DNA of 58,232 nucleotides from Microbacterium sp. (GCF_011620665.1 NZ_WOYQ01000002.1:1-58232), one strand, 5' to 3'; counted from the first letter of the stretch, positions 1-9,912 are shown. The notes: generated by a model from the sequence alone, not told the origin. Program-made: numbers and translations.

Positions 1-181
1 ACATTTCTTGTCGGGAACGGGTTCTCGTTGCACTAGCCGTCTCTCTCGTTGCACTGGATGCAATGGCAGGTCGAGTCGAATACCGACGAGCCGAGCTCTC
101 ACGGACATAGGCGGTTCTCAGGACACGAGTCGTGGAGGGGAGTGCTCGTCAGGGACGGCGTCGAAGTGACGGTTCGTCATG

Positions 182-199
182 CCGACCCCGGAGGGTCGG
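182..199. terminator. Hairpin just downstream of the MerR gene
   Basis: A perfect 7-bp stem (CCGACCC / GGGTCGG) with a 4-base loop lies 5 bases past the stop of the minus-strand MerR gene. There is no T tract, so it is a hairpin-type terminator or 3'-end stabiliser rather than a classical intrinsic terminator. Positions 1-181 hold no gene that I recognise. Confidence 0.55.
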
Positions 200-204
200 A
201 CCAG

Positions 205-576
205 TCAGCGGCCTCGAAGTTGCTCGAGGAAGTCGTCCGCGGCGTCAAGTTGAGCACGCAGACGGTCGCGCCGATCGCTGGCTTCAGCGCGTACAAGTTC
301 CATCCGGTTGCGCAGATCCGCATCGTCGGGGCGCTCGGCGAGAGCATCGATGAGTTCCAGGAGCTGTCCGGTCTCCTCGAGGGAGTAGCCGAGGGGCTTC
401 ATGCGCCGGATCAGCAGGAGTCGGGACTCGTCCTGGGCGGTGTAGAGGCGAAAGCCTCCCTCGGTGCGACCGGTGGGCTTGAGGATGCCGATCTCGTCGT
501 AATGCCGGATCGTGCGCAAGGACAGCCCTGTCCGGTCGGCCAGTTCACCGATGTGCATCGTCGTTGTGGCGGTCAT
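205..576 (-). CDS. MerR family transcriptional regulator
   Basis: 123-residue DNA-binding regulator. The N-terminal winged helix carries the family pattern: IGELADRTGLS helix-turn-helix, then TIRHYDEIGIL and the wing segment with GFRLY. A long coiled coil (about residues 75-120) follows and would form the dimer. There is no obvious Cys-rich metal site or large ligand domain, so it is a short MerR protein of unknown effector. The start at 576 is preceded by CGGAG at suitable spacing; an in-frame start 30 bases upstream is less likely. It is divergent from the SulP transporter gene at 761 and probably controls that gene and itself from the shared 184-bp region. That role is inferred from position only. 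Confidence 0.85.
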   Translation of the reverse strand: MTATTTMHIGELADRTGLSLRTIRHYDEIGILKPTGRTEGGFRLYTAQDESRLLLIRRMKPLGYSLEETGQLLELIDALAERPDDADLRNRMELVRAEASDRRDRLRAQLDAADDFLEQLRGR

Positions 577-611
577 CAGGCGGACTCCGTTCAGATTGGC
601 GGGCAACCCTC

Positions 612-635
612 ACGTTACGGTAGTCTTCGTGACGT
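612..635. promoter_or_regulatory. Candidate MerR operator between merR and sulP
   Basis: Two near-perfect inverted 8-mers (ACGTTACG and CGTGACGT, 7 of 8 pairs) are separated by 8 bases in the divergent intergenic region. MerR-family proteins usually bind dyads of this size inside the promoter spacer. The position between the two genes fits, but no clear -35/-10 pair was identified around it, so this is a tentative call. Confidence 0.35.
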
Positions 636-760
636 TCGACCCACTCTCTGGTGGTCGGTCCCCTCATTCTCCCTGGCTGACCGTGGTTGGCCATCCGCGC
701 GCACCGGTGCGCCCTCCGCCTCCGCTTTGTTCTGAAGCCTGACCTTCCCGTAGGAGCGCC

Positions 761-2284
761 ATGACCGATGTCATTCCCGTTCAAGATCCCAAGACCCGCT
801 ATCGCATCGAACCCACGGTGCTCCAAGCTCTGCGCAGCCCACGCATCCTCACCCGTGAAGTACTCGCGGGGCTTGTGGTCGCGATTGCGCTGATCCCAGA
901 AGCGATCGCGTTCTCGATCATCGCCGGGGTCGACCCCCGCGTCGGCCTCTTCTCCTCCTTCGTGATGGCCGTCGCAATCTCCTTCCTGGGCGGGCGTCCC
1001 GCGATGATCACCGCCGCGACCGGCGCAATCGCGCTGGTCATCGCCCCGGTCGCCCGCGAGTACGGGATGGACTACTTCATCGCCACCGTTCTTCTCGGCG
1101 GGCTCATCCAGGTCGTATTCGCAGCCCTCGGTGTCGCGAAGCTGATGCGGTTCATTCCCCGATCGGTGATGGTCGGGTTCGTCAACGCACTCGCGATCCT
1201 GATCTTCACTTCCCAGTTCCCGCAGCTCATCGGCGTCCCCTGGCTGGTCTACCCGATGGTGGTCGTCGGCCTGCTGATCATGTACCTGATGCCGCTGGTC
1301 ACAAGGGTGATCCCCGCACCCCTGGTCGCGATCGTCCTGCTGACAGCCGCCACGGTGGTGTTCGCCATCAACGTCCCCACTGTCGGTGATCAAGGTGATC
1401 TTCCGCAGAGCCTCCCCGAGCTGTTCATCCCCAACGTCCCACTCACCTGGGAGACACTGGGGATCATCGCCCCATACGCCGCCGCGATGGCCGTGGTGGG
1501 TCTGCTCGAGTCGCTCATGACCGCGAAGCTCGTCGACGAGATCACCGACACCCACTCCCGCAAGACCCGAGAAGCCTTCGGCCAGGGCGCCGCAAACCTC
1601 CTTTCAGGAGTGTTCGGCGGAATGGGCGGCTGCGCGATGATCGGGCAGACCATGATCAACGTGAAAGCATCCGGTGCCCGCACCCGGATCTCCACGTTCC
1701 TCGCCGGCGTGTTCGTGCTCATCCTCGTCCTGGTACTCGGAGACATCGTGGCCGTCATTCCCATGGCAGCGCTCGTAGCCGTGATGATCGTGGTATCCGT
1801 GGCGACCTTCGACTGGCACAGCGTCCGCCTCTCGACCTTGAAGCGGATGCCGAAGAGCGAAACGGCCGTCATGCTGATCACCGTGGTAATCACCGTCTGG
1901 ACCCACAACCTCGCGATCGGCGTCGGCGCCGGCGTCCTCGCTGCGATGATCCTCTTCGCCCGTCGGGTCGCGCACTTCGTCACCGTCACACGCCATGTCG
2001 ACAAGAACGAACAGGTCCCCACCGTCCGCTACACCGTCGATGGTGAGCTGTTCTTCGCATCCAGCAACGACCTCACCACCCAGTTCGAGTACACGCACGA
2101 TCCCGAACGAATCATCATCGACATGTCGCAGTCGCACATCTGGGACGCCTCCACCGTCGCCGCGCTGGACGCCATCGTCACCAAATACCAACACCACGGA
2201 AAGCACGTCATCCTCGAGGGCATGAACGAGGCCAGCACCAAGCTCCACGGACGACTCAGCGGCGGACTCGGCGGCGGACACTAA
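761..2284 (+). CDS. SulP family inorganic anion transporter with C-terminal STAS domain
   Basis: 507-residue membrane transporter of the SulP/SLC26 family, which moves sulfate, bicarbonate or related anions by proton or sodium coupling. About 10-12 hydrophobic segments occupy residues 30-410. They include the conserved early motif IALIPEAIAFS (re-entrant region) and the GLLESLMTAK and GGMGGCAMIGQT segments typical of SulP proteins. A cytoplasmic STAS domain follows (about 420-495, with IIIDMSQSHIWDASTVAALD). The gene is full length, and AGGAG lies 4 bases before the ATG. It is divergent from a MerR regulator. The substrate cannot be read from sequence; bicarbonate or sulfate are both plausible. 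Confidence 0.88.
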   Translation: MTDVIPVQDPKTRYRIEPTVLQALRSPRILTREVLAGLVVAIALIPEAIAFSIIAGVDPRVGLFSSFVMAVAISFLGGRPAMITAATGAIALVIAPVAREYGMDYFIATVLLGGLIQVVFAALGVAKLMRFIPRSVMVGFVNALAILIFTSQFPQLIGVPWLVYPMVVVGLLIMYLMPLVTRVIPAPLVAIVLLTAATVVFAINVPTVGDQGDLPQSLPELFIPNVPLTWETLGIIAPYAAAMAVVGLLESLMTAKLVDEITDTHSRKTREAFGQGAANLLSGVFGGMGGCAMIGQTMINVKASGARTRISTFLAGVFVLILVLVLGDIVAVIPMAALVAVMIVVSVATFDWHSVRLSTLKRMPKSETAVMLITVVITVWTHNLAIGVGAGVLAAMILFARRVAHFVTVTRHVDKNEQVPTVRYTVDGELFFASSNDLTTQFEYTHDPERIIIDMSQSHIWDASTVAALDAIVTKYQHHGKHVILEGMNEASTKLHGRLSGGLGGGH

Positions 2285-2654
2285 GCCTCGATCAAGCGAT
2301 GGACCGGGTTTGAGCGGCGGAGTCCCGATTCGGGTGGGTCGACGGTGTCGGGGCAGGTGCGGGCTCCCGGCGTCGCGCCCCGGTTGTCCACTGGGTTCTC
2401 GGTTGAGCCTCGGTGCGGCGGTGATCAGATCGCTGTTGTCGGGGTGGCGCGTGGGTGATCGCGAACAGCGCGTGAACGCGGTCTCGCAGGGCCATGCCCT
2501 GTCGTCGAGGAGGACCCGATCGAGCGCGCGGGAGAACGCGGCCCGGTGCTGGTAGTCCGTCGCGCGTGAGGAATGCGTAAGCGTCGCCCGTGCGTCCGCA
2601 TGGATTCCGTGAGGATGCCGGCCACGCCCGCCGCGGAGGAGTTCCATCGAACTC
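2285..2654. other. Non-coding stretch between sulP and the kdp operon
   Basis: About 370 bases with no gene that I recognise on either strand. Short open frames exist on both strands, but none has family motifs or a convincing ribosome-binding site. It should contain the promoter and control site of the kdp operon (KdpE target); I could not pick out a confident -35/-10 pair. A decayed gene fragment is possible but unproven. Confidence 0.5.
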
Positions 2655-2789
2655 GTGCTCGATGTCACCTACCTCGTCTTGACCCTCGCCTTGTTCGCGC
2701 TGGTCGGTCTGATTCCCGCGGGGATCGACAAGCTGGGCCACCGCGCCCTGCCCACTCCCGACTCGGCGCGTGGGGAGGAGTCGCAATGA
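2655..2789 (+). CDS. 44-residue membrane peptide at the head of the kdp operon
   Basis: A GTG-initiated frame encodes 44 residues: one hydrophobic helix (about residues 4-22, starting [16 protein letters not shown]), then a charged tail with GIDKLGHR and an acidic end. Its TGA overlaps the kdpF ATG as ATGA, which suggests translational coupling and membership of the kdp operon. A GGAGGAG sequence lies about 14 bases upstream of GTG, which is rather far; no better start was found. Small peptides of this type before kdpF occur in other actinobacteria as far as I recall, without an assigned role. A structural or regulatory subunit of KdpFABC is a reasonable guess only. Confidence 0.65.
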   Translation: MLDVTYLVLTLALFALVGLIPAGIDKLGHRALPTPDSARGEESQ

Positions 2790-2875
2790 TCGTCTTCTCC
2801 GCCCTCGCTGCCGTGCTGGCCGTCGCCGCGATCGGCTATCTGCTGGTCGCCCTCCTCAACCCGGAGCGATTCTGA
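2786..2875 (+). CDS. kdpF: KdpF, small subunit of the potassium-transporting ATPase
   Basis: 29-residue single-helix peptide ([20 protein letters not shown]...), the normal size and ending (LLNPERF) for KdpF, which sits at the KdpA interface and stabilises the KdpFABC complex in the membrane. The ATG overlaps the stop of the preceding 44-residue peptide, and the TGA shares its last base with the kdpA start, so all three are likely translated in a coupled way. Confidence 0.93.
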   Translation: MIVFSALAAVLAVAAIGYLLVALLNPERF

Positions 2876-4563
2876 TGGGCACGGATGCCGCCTCGATCTG
2901 GGCGGGGGTCGCCCAGATCGCGATCGTGATCCTCGTGCTCGCGGTCGCCTACCGACCCCTCGGCGACTGGATCGCCCGGAGCTACACCGCCCGCACGGAC
3001 TGGCGCGCCGAACGGGCCGTCTACCGCGTGATCGGGGTCGACCCGACCGCCGGACAGACATGGCGGGCCTACGCCCGCGGGGTCCTCCTCTTCTCGATGA
3101 TCGGCGTCTTCTTCGTCTACGCTCTGCAGAGGTTCCAGGCGGTTCTGCCCGGCGCGCTCGGCCTGCCCGCGGTGCCTGAAGGCCTCGCGTTCAACACTGC
3201 GGTCTCGTTCGTCACCAACACCAACTGGCAGTCCTACTCACCCGAGCTCACGGTCGGCTACACGACGCAGCTCGCCGGACTCGCGGTGCAGAACTTCGTG
3301 TCGGCGGCGGTGGGCATGGCGGTCGCCGTCGCGGTCGCACGCTCTTTCGCACTCGTTCGTTCCGGCACGATCGGCAACTTCTGGGTCGACCTCGTCCGCG
3401 GCGTGACGCGCGTGCTTCTGCCGCTCGCGCTGATCGCGGCGATCATCCTCATGCTCGGCGGCGTGATCCAGAACTTCTCCGGACTCGTCAGCGTCCCCAC
3501 GCTGACCGGCGGTTCGCAGGTGATCCCCGGTGGGCCGGTCGCGTCGCAAGAGGCGATCAAGCTTCTGGGCACCAACGGCGGCGGCTTCTTCAACGCCAAC
3601 TCGGCCCACCCGTTCGAGAACCCCACGCCCTGGACGAGTGCGCTGCAGGTCATCATGATTCTGCTGATCCCCTTCGCGATGGCGCGCGCGTTCGGTCGGA
3701 TGATCGGCGACGACCGCCAGGGCTACGCGATCCTCGCCGTCATGGGTTCGCTCTGGGCCGCTTCCGTGGCCGTCCTGACCTGGATCGAGCTGCAGGCCGG
3801 CGGGTCCGCGCCGGCGCTGGCCGGCGGAGCGCTCGAAGGCAAAGAGCAGCGCTTCGGGATCTGGGCATCCACGCTCTACGCGGCATCCACCACCGGCACG
3901 TCGACGGGCGCCGTCAACTCGATGCACGACTCGTACACGGCCCTCGGCGGCATGGTGCCCCTGCTGAACATGATGCTCGGCGAAGTCGCCCCCGGCGGGG
4001 TCGGATCGGGTCTCTACGGGATGCTGGTGCTCGCTGTCATCTCCGTCTTCGTCGGCGGGCTGCTGATAGGTCGCACCCCCGAGTACCTCGGCAAGAAGAT
4101 CGGGCCGCGCGAGATCACCCTCGCGAGCCTGTACATTCTCGTGACTCCCGTGCTGGTGCTCGGAGGCGTCGCACTGAGCTTCGCCATCCCGGGCGTCCGC
4201 GCCGACATGGAGGCCACATCGATCTGGAACCCCGGCACTCACGGGCTGACCGAGGTGCTGTACGCCTTCACCTCAGCCGCAAACAACAACGGCTCGGCGT
4301 TTGCGGGCCTCACGGCGAACACCCCGTGGCTGGGCGTCGCCCTCGGCGTGGCGATGGTGCTGGGGCGCTTCGTCCCGATGGTGCTGGTGTTGGGCCTGGC
4401 GGGATCACTCGCCGCTCAGGACCGCGTCCCCACCACGGCCGGCTCACTCCCCACGCATCGCCTGCAGTTCGTGGGTCTCCTTGCCGGCGTGACGGTCGTC
4501 GTGACCGCGCTCACCTATTTTCCCGTTCTCACGCTGGGTCCCCTGGCGGAAGGGCTCGTCTGA
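2875..4563 (+). CDS. kdpA: KdpA, potassium-translocating channel-like subunit
   Basis: 562 residues, the usual KdpA length, with about 10 membrane helices. This subunit binds and selects K+ in the KdpFABC complex. All four selectivity-loop regions are visible: TNTNWQSY near residue 117, [19 protein letters not shown] near 232, [12 protein letters not shown] near 343, and [11 protein letters not shown] near 470. The ATG at 2875 directly abuts the kdpF stop; the reading frame is open further upstream, but that part is kdpF in another frame. kdpB starts one base after the kdpA stop. Expression is expected under potassium limitation through the KdpDE system encoded downstream. Confidence 0.96.
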   Translation: MGTDAASIWAGVAQIAIVILVLAVAYRPLGDWIARSYTARTDWRAERAVYRVIGVDPTAGQTWRAYARGVLLFSMIGVFFVYALQRFQAVLPGALGLPAVPEGLAFNTAVSFVTNTNWQSYSPELTVGYTTQLAGLAVQNFVSAAVGMAVAVAVARSFALVRSGTIGNFWVDLVRGVTRVLLPLALIAAIILMLGGVIQNFSGLVSVPTLTGGSQVIPGGPVASQEAIKLLGTNGGGFFNANSAHPFENPTPWTSALQVIMILLIPFAMARAFGRMIGDDRQGYAILAVMGSLWAASVAVLTWIELQAGGSAPALAGGALEGKEQRFGIWASTLYAASTTGTSTGAVNSMHDSYTALGGMVPLLNMMLGEVAPGGVGSGLYGMLVLAVISVFVGGLLIGRTPEYLGKKIGPREITLASLYILVTPVLVLGGVALSFAIPGVRADMEATSIWNPGTHGLTEVLYAFTSAANNNGSAFAGLTANTPWLGVALGVAMVLGRFVPMVLVLGLAGSLAAQDRVPTTAGSLPTHRLQFVGLLAGVTVVVTALTYFPVLTLGPLAEGLV

Positions 4564-4564
4564 A

Positions 4565-6727
4565 ATGTCCATCTCCCTGTCCACTGAGCCCGCCGTCTCG
4601 GCGGCGCGCACGTCGGCCCCGCAACGCGCGTTCGGGCTCGCCCAGCTCGCCCAGGCACTCCCCGGGGCGCTGCGACGGCTCAATCCTGCGACGCAGTGGC
4701 GCAACCCCGTCATGTTCCTCGTGTGGGTGGGCGCTGCCCTCACCACCTCGATCGCGATCGCCGAACCGTTCCTGGGCGGCCCGGAGTCCTCCGGCGGCAG
4801 TCCGGTTCCGGCCGGCTTCACGTGGGGCATCGCCGTCTGGCTCTGGCTCACCGTCGTGTTCGCGAACCTTGCCGAGTCGGTCGCTGAAGGACGCGGGAAG
4901 GCCCAGGCTCAGGCACTGCGCAAGACGCGCACAGCGACGCTCGCGCGACGGGTGACCGGCTACGACCCCACCAGGGACGCCGCGGCCGACCACGCCGTGG
5001 TGACCGATGTCGCGTCATCCGAGCTCACTCTCGACGACGTCGTGATCGTCTCGGCCGGAGACCTCATCCCCGGCGACGGCGACATCGTGCACGGCATAGC
5101 CACGGTCGACGAATCGGCGATCACGGGTGAGTCCGCACCCGTCGTACGCGAGTCAGGGGGTGACCGCTCGGCCGTGACAGGTGGCACACGGGTGCTGTCG
5201 GACCGGATCGTGGTCCGCATCACCTCGCGCCCCGGCGAGACATTCGTCGACCGCATGATCGCACTCGTCGAGGGCGCGGCGCGGCAGAAGACCCCGAACG
5301 AGATCGCCCTCGGCATCCTTCTGGCGAGCCTGTCGATCGTCTTCCTCGTCGTGGTGCTGACCCTGAACCCCATCGCGTCCTACGCGGCGGCGCCCGTGTC
5401 GATTCCGGTGCTCATCGCGCTGCTCGTGTGCCTGATCCCCACCACGATCGGCGCTCTGCTGTCGGCGATCGGCATTGCCGGAATGGACCGTCTCGTCCAG
5501 CGCAACGTCCTGGCGATGTCCGGCCGCGCGGTCGAGGCCGCGGGCGACGTGTCCACTCTGCTCCTGGACAAGACCGGAACGATCACCTACGGCAACCGGC
5601 GCGCGACGACGTTCGTGGCGATGGATGCCGTGGCCCCCGACGAACTCGCCCGCACGGCGGCGCTGTCGTCGCTGGCCGATCCGACTCCGGAAGGCGTGTC
5701 GATCGTCGACCTCGCCGCGGCGCAGGGGATTCACGTCGAGGCTCCGGCAAACTCGGTGACGATCCCCTTCACGGCGCAGACCCGCATGAGCGGACTCGAT
5801 CTGCCCGACGGCACCCGCGTGCGCAAGGGCGCGGCATCCGCCGTCCTTGCCTGGCTCGCCGACGAGGGCGCCGGACTGGGCGAGCTCGACCGCGCGAACG
5901 TCACCCGGGCGGCAGACGAGATCGCACAGGCCGGCGCGACTCCGCTCGCGGTCGCGACTCTTCAACCCGCTCACGGCGCGGATGCGGGTCGGGTACTCGG
6001 CGTCGTCCAGCTGGCGGACGTCGTCAAAGAGGGCCTGCGTGAGCGGTTCGTCGAGCTGCGGGCGATGGGCATCCGCACGGTGATGATCACCGGCGACAAC
6101 CCGCTGACGGCCGCCGCGATCGCCCGCGAAGCGGGTGTCGACGACTTCCTCGCCGAGGCGACCCCTGAAGACAAGCTCGCCCTCATCCGGCGCGAGCAGT
6201 CGGGCGGACGCCTCGTCGCGATGACCGGCGACGGCACGAATGACGCCCCGGCCCTCGCGCAGGCAGACGTCGGCGTCGCGATGAACACGGGTACGTCGGC
6301 CGCGAAAGAGGCCGGCAACATGGTCGACCTCGACTCCGACCCGACCAAGCTCATCGAGATCGTCCGCATCGGCAAGCAGCTGTTGATCACCCGCGGAGCC
6401 CTGACGACGTTCTCGCTGGCGAACGACATCGCGAAATACTTCGCGATCATCCCGGCCATGTTCGTGGGGATCTTCCCGGGTCTCCAGGCGCTCAACCTCA
6501 TGCAGCTGCACTCACCGGCTTCGGCGGTGACGAGCGCGATCATCTTCAACGCGATCGTGATCGTGTTCCTGATCCCCCTTGCCCTCCGGGGTGTCCGCTA
6601 CCGTGCGGCGAGCGCCTCGCAGACGCTCAGCCGCAACCTGCTGATCTACGGCGTCGGCGGCGTCATCGCCCCGTTCGTCGGCATCAAGCTGATCGACCTC
6701 GTCGTCAGCGTCATCCCGGGCTTCTGA
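4565..6727 (+). CDS. kdpB: KdpB, P-type ATPase subunit of the potassium pump
   Basis: 720-residue P-type ATPase that powers K+ uptake. The phosphorylated aspartate lies in DKTGT (residues 335-339). The actuator motif TGES is at 187-190, and the hinge motif [19 protein letters not shown] is present near residue 555. Membrane helices flank these domains as expected. The N-terminus (about 40 residues before the first helix) is a little longer than in E. coli KdpB. The gene is one base downstream of kdpA and 29 bases upstream of kdpC. In E. coli KdpB, phosphorylation of the serine in TGES inhibits the pump; the serine is conserved here. Confidence 0.97.
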   Translation: MSISLSTEPAVSAARTSAPQRAFGLAQLAQALPGALRRLNPATQWRNPVMFLVWVGAALTTSIAIAEPFLGGPESSGGSPVPAGFTWGIAVWLWLTVVFANLAESVAEGRGKAQAQALRKTRTATLARRVTGYDPTRDAAADHAVVTDVASSELTLDDVVIVSAGDLIPGDGDIVHGIATVDESAITGESAPVVRESGGDRSAVTGGTRVLSDRIVVRITSRPGETFVDRMIALVEGAARQKTPNEIALGILLASLSIVFLVVVLTLNPIASYAAAPVSIPVLIALLVCLIPTTIGALLSAIGIAGMDRLVQRNVLAMSGRAVEAAGDVSTLLLDKTGTITYGNRRATTFVAMDAVAPDELARTAALSSLADPTPEGVSIVDLAAAQGIHVEAPANSVTIPFTAQTRMSGLDLPDGTRVRKGAASAVLAWLADEGAGLGELDRANVTRAADEIAQAGATPLAVATLQPAHGADAGRVLGVVQLADVVKEGLRERFVELRAMGIRTVMITGDNPLTAAAIAREAGVDDFLAEATPEDKLALIRREQSGGRLVAMTGDGTNDAPALAQADVGVAMNTGTSAAKEAGNMVDLDSDPTKLIEIVRIGKQLLITRGALTTFSLANDIAKYFAIIPAMFVGIFPGLQALNLMQLHSPASAVTSAIIFNAIVIVFLIPLALRGVRYRAASASQTLSRNLLIYGVGGVIAPFVGIKLIDLVVSVIPGF

Positions 6728-6756
6728 GCCCGATCCACGCATCCGGAGAAGAGAAC

Positions 6757-7365
6757 ATGTCCTCCACCCGCACCACACTGCGCACCGCCGCGGTCGGCCT
6801 CCGCGCCATGATCCTCGCGACCCTCGTCCTCGGCGTCGGCTATACGCTGCTCATCACCGGACTCGGGCAGGTCCTCACCCCGGCACAGGCGAACGGGTCG
6901 CTGATCACCGATGCCACGGGCAGCGTGGTCGGCTCCGCTCTGATCGGCCAGCCCAGCTCGGATGCCGACGGCGTGCCCCTGCCTGAGTACTTCCAGCCCC
7001 GCCCCTCGGCCGCGGGCGACGGCCACGACGGCGGCGCCTCGAGCGGCTCGAACCTCGGCCCCGAGAACACAGATCTCGTCGCCGCCATCACGGAACGCCG
7101 CGCCGCGATCGCCGTGCGGGAGGGGGTCGCAGAGTCCGCGATCCCCGCCGATGCCGTCACGGCATCGGGCTCGGGTCTGGATCCGCACATCTCGGTCGCC
7201 TACGCAGATCTGCAGATCGATCGCGTCGCTGTCGCGCGAGACATGACTCCCACGGCCGTCCGCGCACTCGTCGCAGCCCACACGACCGGTCGTGACCTCG
7301 GTCTCCTGGGGGAACCTCGCGTGAACGTGCTCGAGCTCAATGTGGCGCTGGACGCCCTGCGGTGA
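6757..7365 (+). CDS. kdpC: KdpC, accessory subunit of the potassium pump
   Basis: 202 residues, the typical KdpC size. It has one N-terminal membrane helix (about residues 14-37) followed by an extracytoplasmic domain. The signature segments are visible: GSALIGQ, FQPRPSAA, SGSNLGPENTDL, and the C-terminal half with SGSGLDPHIS and PRVNVLELN. KdpC stabilises KdpA/KdpB and influences ATP use. The gene follows kdpB by 29 bases and ends about 40 bases before kdpD. Confidence 0.96.
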   Translation: MSSTRTTLRTAAVGLRAMILATLVLGVGYTLLITGLGQVLTPAQANGSLITDATGSVVGSALIGQPSSDADGVPLPEYFQPRPSAAGDGHDGGASSGSNLGPENTDLVAAITERRAAIAVREGVAESAIPADAVTASGSGLDPHISVAYADLQIDRVAVARDMTPTAVRALVAAHTTGRDLGLLGEPRVNVLELNVALDALR

Positions 7366-7391
7366 GCCGAGTGGGCTGACCCGCGGGCGCG

Positions 7392-7397
7392 TAGGGT
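7392..7397 (+). promoter_or_regulatory. -10 box of a probable leaderless promoter for kdpDE
   Basis: TAGGGT lies with its last T exactly 8 bases before GTG 7405. The same spacing recurs before several unrelated genes in this window, so transcription probably begins at or next to the start codon. This would let kdpDE be made independently of kdpFABC. No strong -35 was seen. Confidence 0.45.
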
Positions 7398-7404
7398 GAA
7401 CAGC

Positions 7405-9912
7405 GTGAAGCGCGGCAGGCTGCGGGTGCTGCTGGGGGCCGCTCCCGGCGTCGGCAAGACGTATGAGATGCTCGCCGAGGGACGCAGGCTCGCCGCCGAT
7501 GGGGCGGACGTCGTCATCGGCATCGTCGAAACCCACGGTCGCGCGGCGACCGCCTCGCAGATCGAGGGTCTCGAGGTCGTTCCCCGCCGCATCGTCGAGC
7601 ATCGCCGGGTCACCCTGAGCGAGCTCGACCTCGACGCCGTGCTGGCCCGGCATCCTGACGTCGCCCTCATCGACGAGTTCGCGCACACGAACGCCCCGGG
7701 CTCGCGCCATGAGAAGCGCTGGGAAGATGTCGAGGAGCTCTGCAGCGCGGGGATCGATGTCATCACGACGGTCAACGTGCAGCACATCGCGTCGCTCAAC
7801 GGCGTCGTCGAGCAGATCACCGGTGTCGCACAGCGCGAGACGATCCCGGATGCCGTGGTCCGCCGCGCCGACAAGATCGAAGTCGTCGACCTGGCCCCCC
7901 AATCGCTGCGCGACCGCCTCTCAGCCGGTCACGTCTACCCCGCCGAGCGGATCGACGCCGCCCTCTCCAACTACTTCCGTCTCGGCAACCTCACTGCTCT
8001 CCGCGAACTGGCGCTGCTCTGGCTTGCGGACGAAGTCGACAGCGCGCTGAAGGACTACCGCGCCGAACAGGGAATCACCGGCGCCTGGCAGACGCGGGAG
8101 CGCGTTGTCGTGGCACTCACCGGCGGCGCCGAAGGCGAGACCCTCCTGCGACGCGGTGCGCGCATCGCCGCGCGCTCGGCGGGCGGCGAGCTGCTGGCCG
8201 TGCACGTCAGCAGCCAGGACGGACTGCGCAGCGCGACCCCCGGCGCCCTGGTCGCACAGCGCGCGCTCGTCGAGTCGCTCGGCGGAACCTATCACCAGGT
8301 CGTCGCAGACGATACCCCGTCGGCACTCGTGGGCTTCGCCCGTTCGGTCGACGCCACCCAGCTCGTGCTCGGCGCCAGCCGCCGCGGCCGCCTGCGCGCG
8401 GCGCTGTCCGGACCGGGCATCGGCGCGACGGTGATCGGCGAATCGGGCGACATCGACGTGCACATGGTGACCCATGCGGCCGCAGCGGGCACCCGCATCC
8501 TTCCCCGCCTCTCCGGCGGTGCCCTCACTCCTCAGCGCCGGCTCCTCGCCTTCGCGGTCGCGCTCGCCGGGGGGCCTCTGCTGTCATGGTTGCTCGTCAC
8601 ATTCTCGAGCGACGACACACTCACCTCCGACGTCCTCGCCTATCAGCTCCTCGTGGTGATCGTCGCCCTGATCGGGGGCATGTGGCCCGCCCTGTTCGCT
8701 GCCGTCCTGTCCGGCCTCACGCTGGATTTCCTGTTCATCGCCCCGAAGCAGACCATCACGATCGCCGACCCGCGGCACGCCCTTTCGCTCGTGCTGTACG
8801 TCGTGATCGCGATCCTCGTGAGCTGGATCGTCGACCAGGCGGCGCGCCGGACGCGCATCGCGCAACGCGCAGCAGCCGAATCCGAGTTGCTGGCCACGAT
8901 CTCGGGCAGTGTCCTGCGCGGCGAGTCGGCGATCGCCGCGCTCGTCAGTCGCCTGCGCGAAGCGTTCGGGCTGGCGGGCGTGCGTGTCGTCGACGCGGAC
9001 GGTGAGACCGTCGCCTCCGACGGCGAGCCGGTGGCCGAAGGGGGACGCCTGGTCCGGATGCCGGTGGGTCCGGCCGGGTCCGTGCTCGAGCTGCACGGCG
9101 GCGACCTCGACCGCGCCGAGCGGCGCCTGCTCGACGTGATGGTGGCGCAGCTGGCCGCCGCACTCGAACACTCCGACCTGGCCGAGACGGCCCGTGCCGC
9201 GGACGCCCTCGCCGCGACCGATCAGGTCCGCACGGCGCTGCTGTCGGCGGTGAGCCATGACATTCGGCGGCCTTTGGCGGCGGCGATCGCCTCGGTCGGC
9301 GGCCTGCGGGCAACGGGAGATTCGCTGTCGCCCGAGGATCGCGCGGAGCTGCTCGCCACCGCCGACGAGAGCCTCGGGACCCTGTCACGTCTCGTCACCG
9401 ACCTGCTCGACGTCAGCCGGGTGCAGGCCGGCGTTCTCGCGGTCTCGCTCGCACCGGTCGACCCGGCGGCGGTGATCCTGGCGGCGATCGACGAGGTCGG
9501 CCTCGGTCCCGACGAGGTCGAACTCGCCCTCGACCCCGACGTGACAGCCATGCTGGCCGACGCCGTGCTCCTCCAGCGCGTCGTGGTGAACGTCCTCGCC
9601 AACGCCCACCAGCACACACCCGCGGGCGCCCGGGTGCGCGTCACGACCAGCGCGTTCAACGGAATGGCGGAGATCCGGGTCGTCGATCACGGCGGCGGTG
9701 TCGCCCCCGAACGCCAGGGTGAGATCTTCGCCCCGTTCCAGCGACTCGGCGACACCGACAACACCACGGGCCTGGGACTCGGCCTCGCCCTGTCGAAGGG
9801 GTTCACCGAGGGCATGGGCGGTGCGCTCACTCCCGAAGACACCCCCGGTGGAGGCCTCACGATGGTCATCTCCCTGCCGGTGAGCCCGCACGCGGAGGCT
9901 TCAGCTTCATGA
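7405..9912 (+). CDS. kdpD: KdpD, osmosensitive potassium-responsive sensor histidine kinase
   Basis: 835 residues, full-length KdpD. The N-terminal KdpD domain has Walker A GAAPGVGKT (about 11-19) and IDEFAHTNAPG. It is followed by a universal-stress-protein-like domain (about 230-355), four closely spaced membrane helices (about 370-490), a GAF-like linker, the dimerisation/phosphotransfer box with SHDIRRPLAA (about 620), and a C-terminal ATPase domain with N-box NVLANAHQHTP and G-boxes DHGGGV and GLGLGLALSKG. It senses low K+ or osmotic and c-di-AMP signals in relatives and phosphorylates KdpE. GTG 7405 is preferred because of the -10 box at 7392; GTG 7396 is possible. The stop overlaps kdpE as ATGA. 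Confidence 0.93.
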   Translation: MKRGRLRVLLGAAPGVGKTYEMLAEGRRLAADGADVVIGIVETHGRAATASQIEGLEVVPRRIVEHRRVTLSELDLDAVLARHPDVALIDEFAHTNAPGSRHEKRWEDVEELCSAGIDVITTVNVQHIASLNGVVEQITGVAQRETIPDAVVRRADKIEVVDLAPQSLRDRLSAGHVYPAERIDAALSNYFRLGNLTALRELALLWLADEVDSALKDYRAEQGITGAWQTRERVVVALTGGAEGETLLRRGARIAARSAGGELLAVHVSSQDGLRSATPGALVAQRALVESLGGTYHQVVADDTPSALVGFARSVDATQLVLGASRRGRLRAALSGPGIGATVIGESGDIDVHMVTHAAAAGTRILPRLSGGALTPQRRLLAFAVALAGGPLLSWLLVTFSSDDTLTSDVLAYQLLVVIVALIGGMWPALFAAVLSGLTLDFLFIAPKQTITIADPRHALSLVLYVVIAILVSWIVDQAARRTRIAQRAAAESELLATISGSVLRGESAIAALVSRLREAFGLAGVRVVDADGETVASDGEPVAEGGRLVRMPVGPAGSVLELHGGDLDRAERRLLDVMVAQLAAALEHSDLAETARAADALAATDQVRTALLSAVSHDIRRPLAAAIASVGGLRATGDSLSPEDRAELLATADESLGTLSRLVTDLLDVSRVQAGVLAVSLAPVDPAAVILAAIDEVGLGPDEVELALDPDVTAMLADAVLLQRVVVNVLANAHQHTPAGARVRVTTSAFNGMAEIRVVDHGGGVAPERQGEIFAPFQRLGDTDNTTGLGLGLALSKGFTEGMGGALTPEDTPGGGLTMVISLPVSPHAEASAS

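Noticed and set aside
545..1555. Long minus-strand frame opposite sulP
   Set aside because: Shadow of the SulP gene; Asp/His/Gly-rich translation without domains, and it would overlap the MerR promoter.
2292..2786. Minus-strand frames in the sulP-kdp gap, possibly a decayed gene
   Set aside because: No motif recognised, no good start or ribosome-binding site, and translations in all frames look like GC-rich noise; recorded only as a non-coding stretch.
7396..7404. GTG 7396 as start of kdpD
   Set aside because: It falls inside the TAGGGT -10 box, whereas GTG 7405 matches the leaderless spacing; the longer start cannot be fully excluded.
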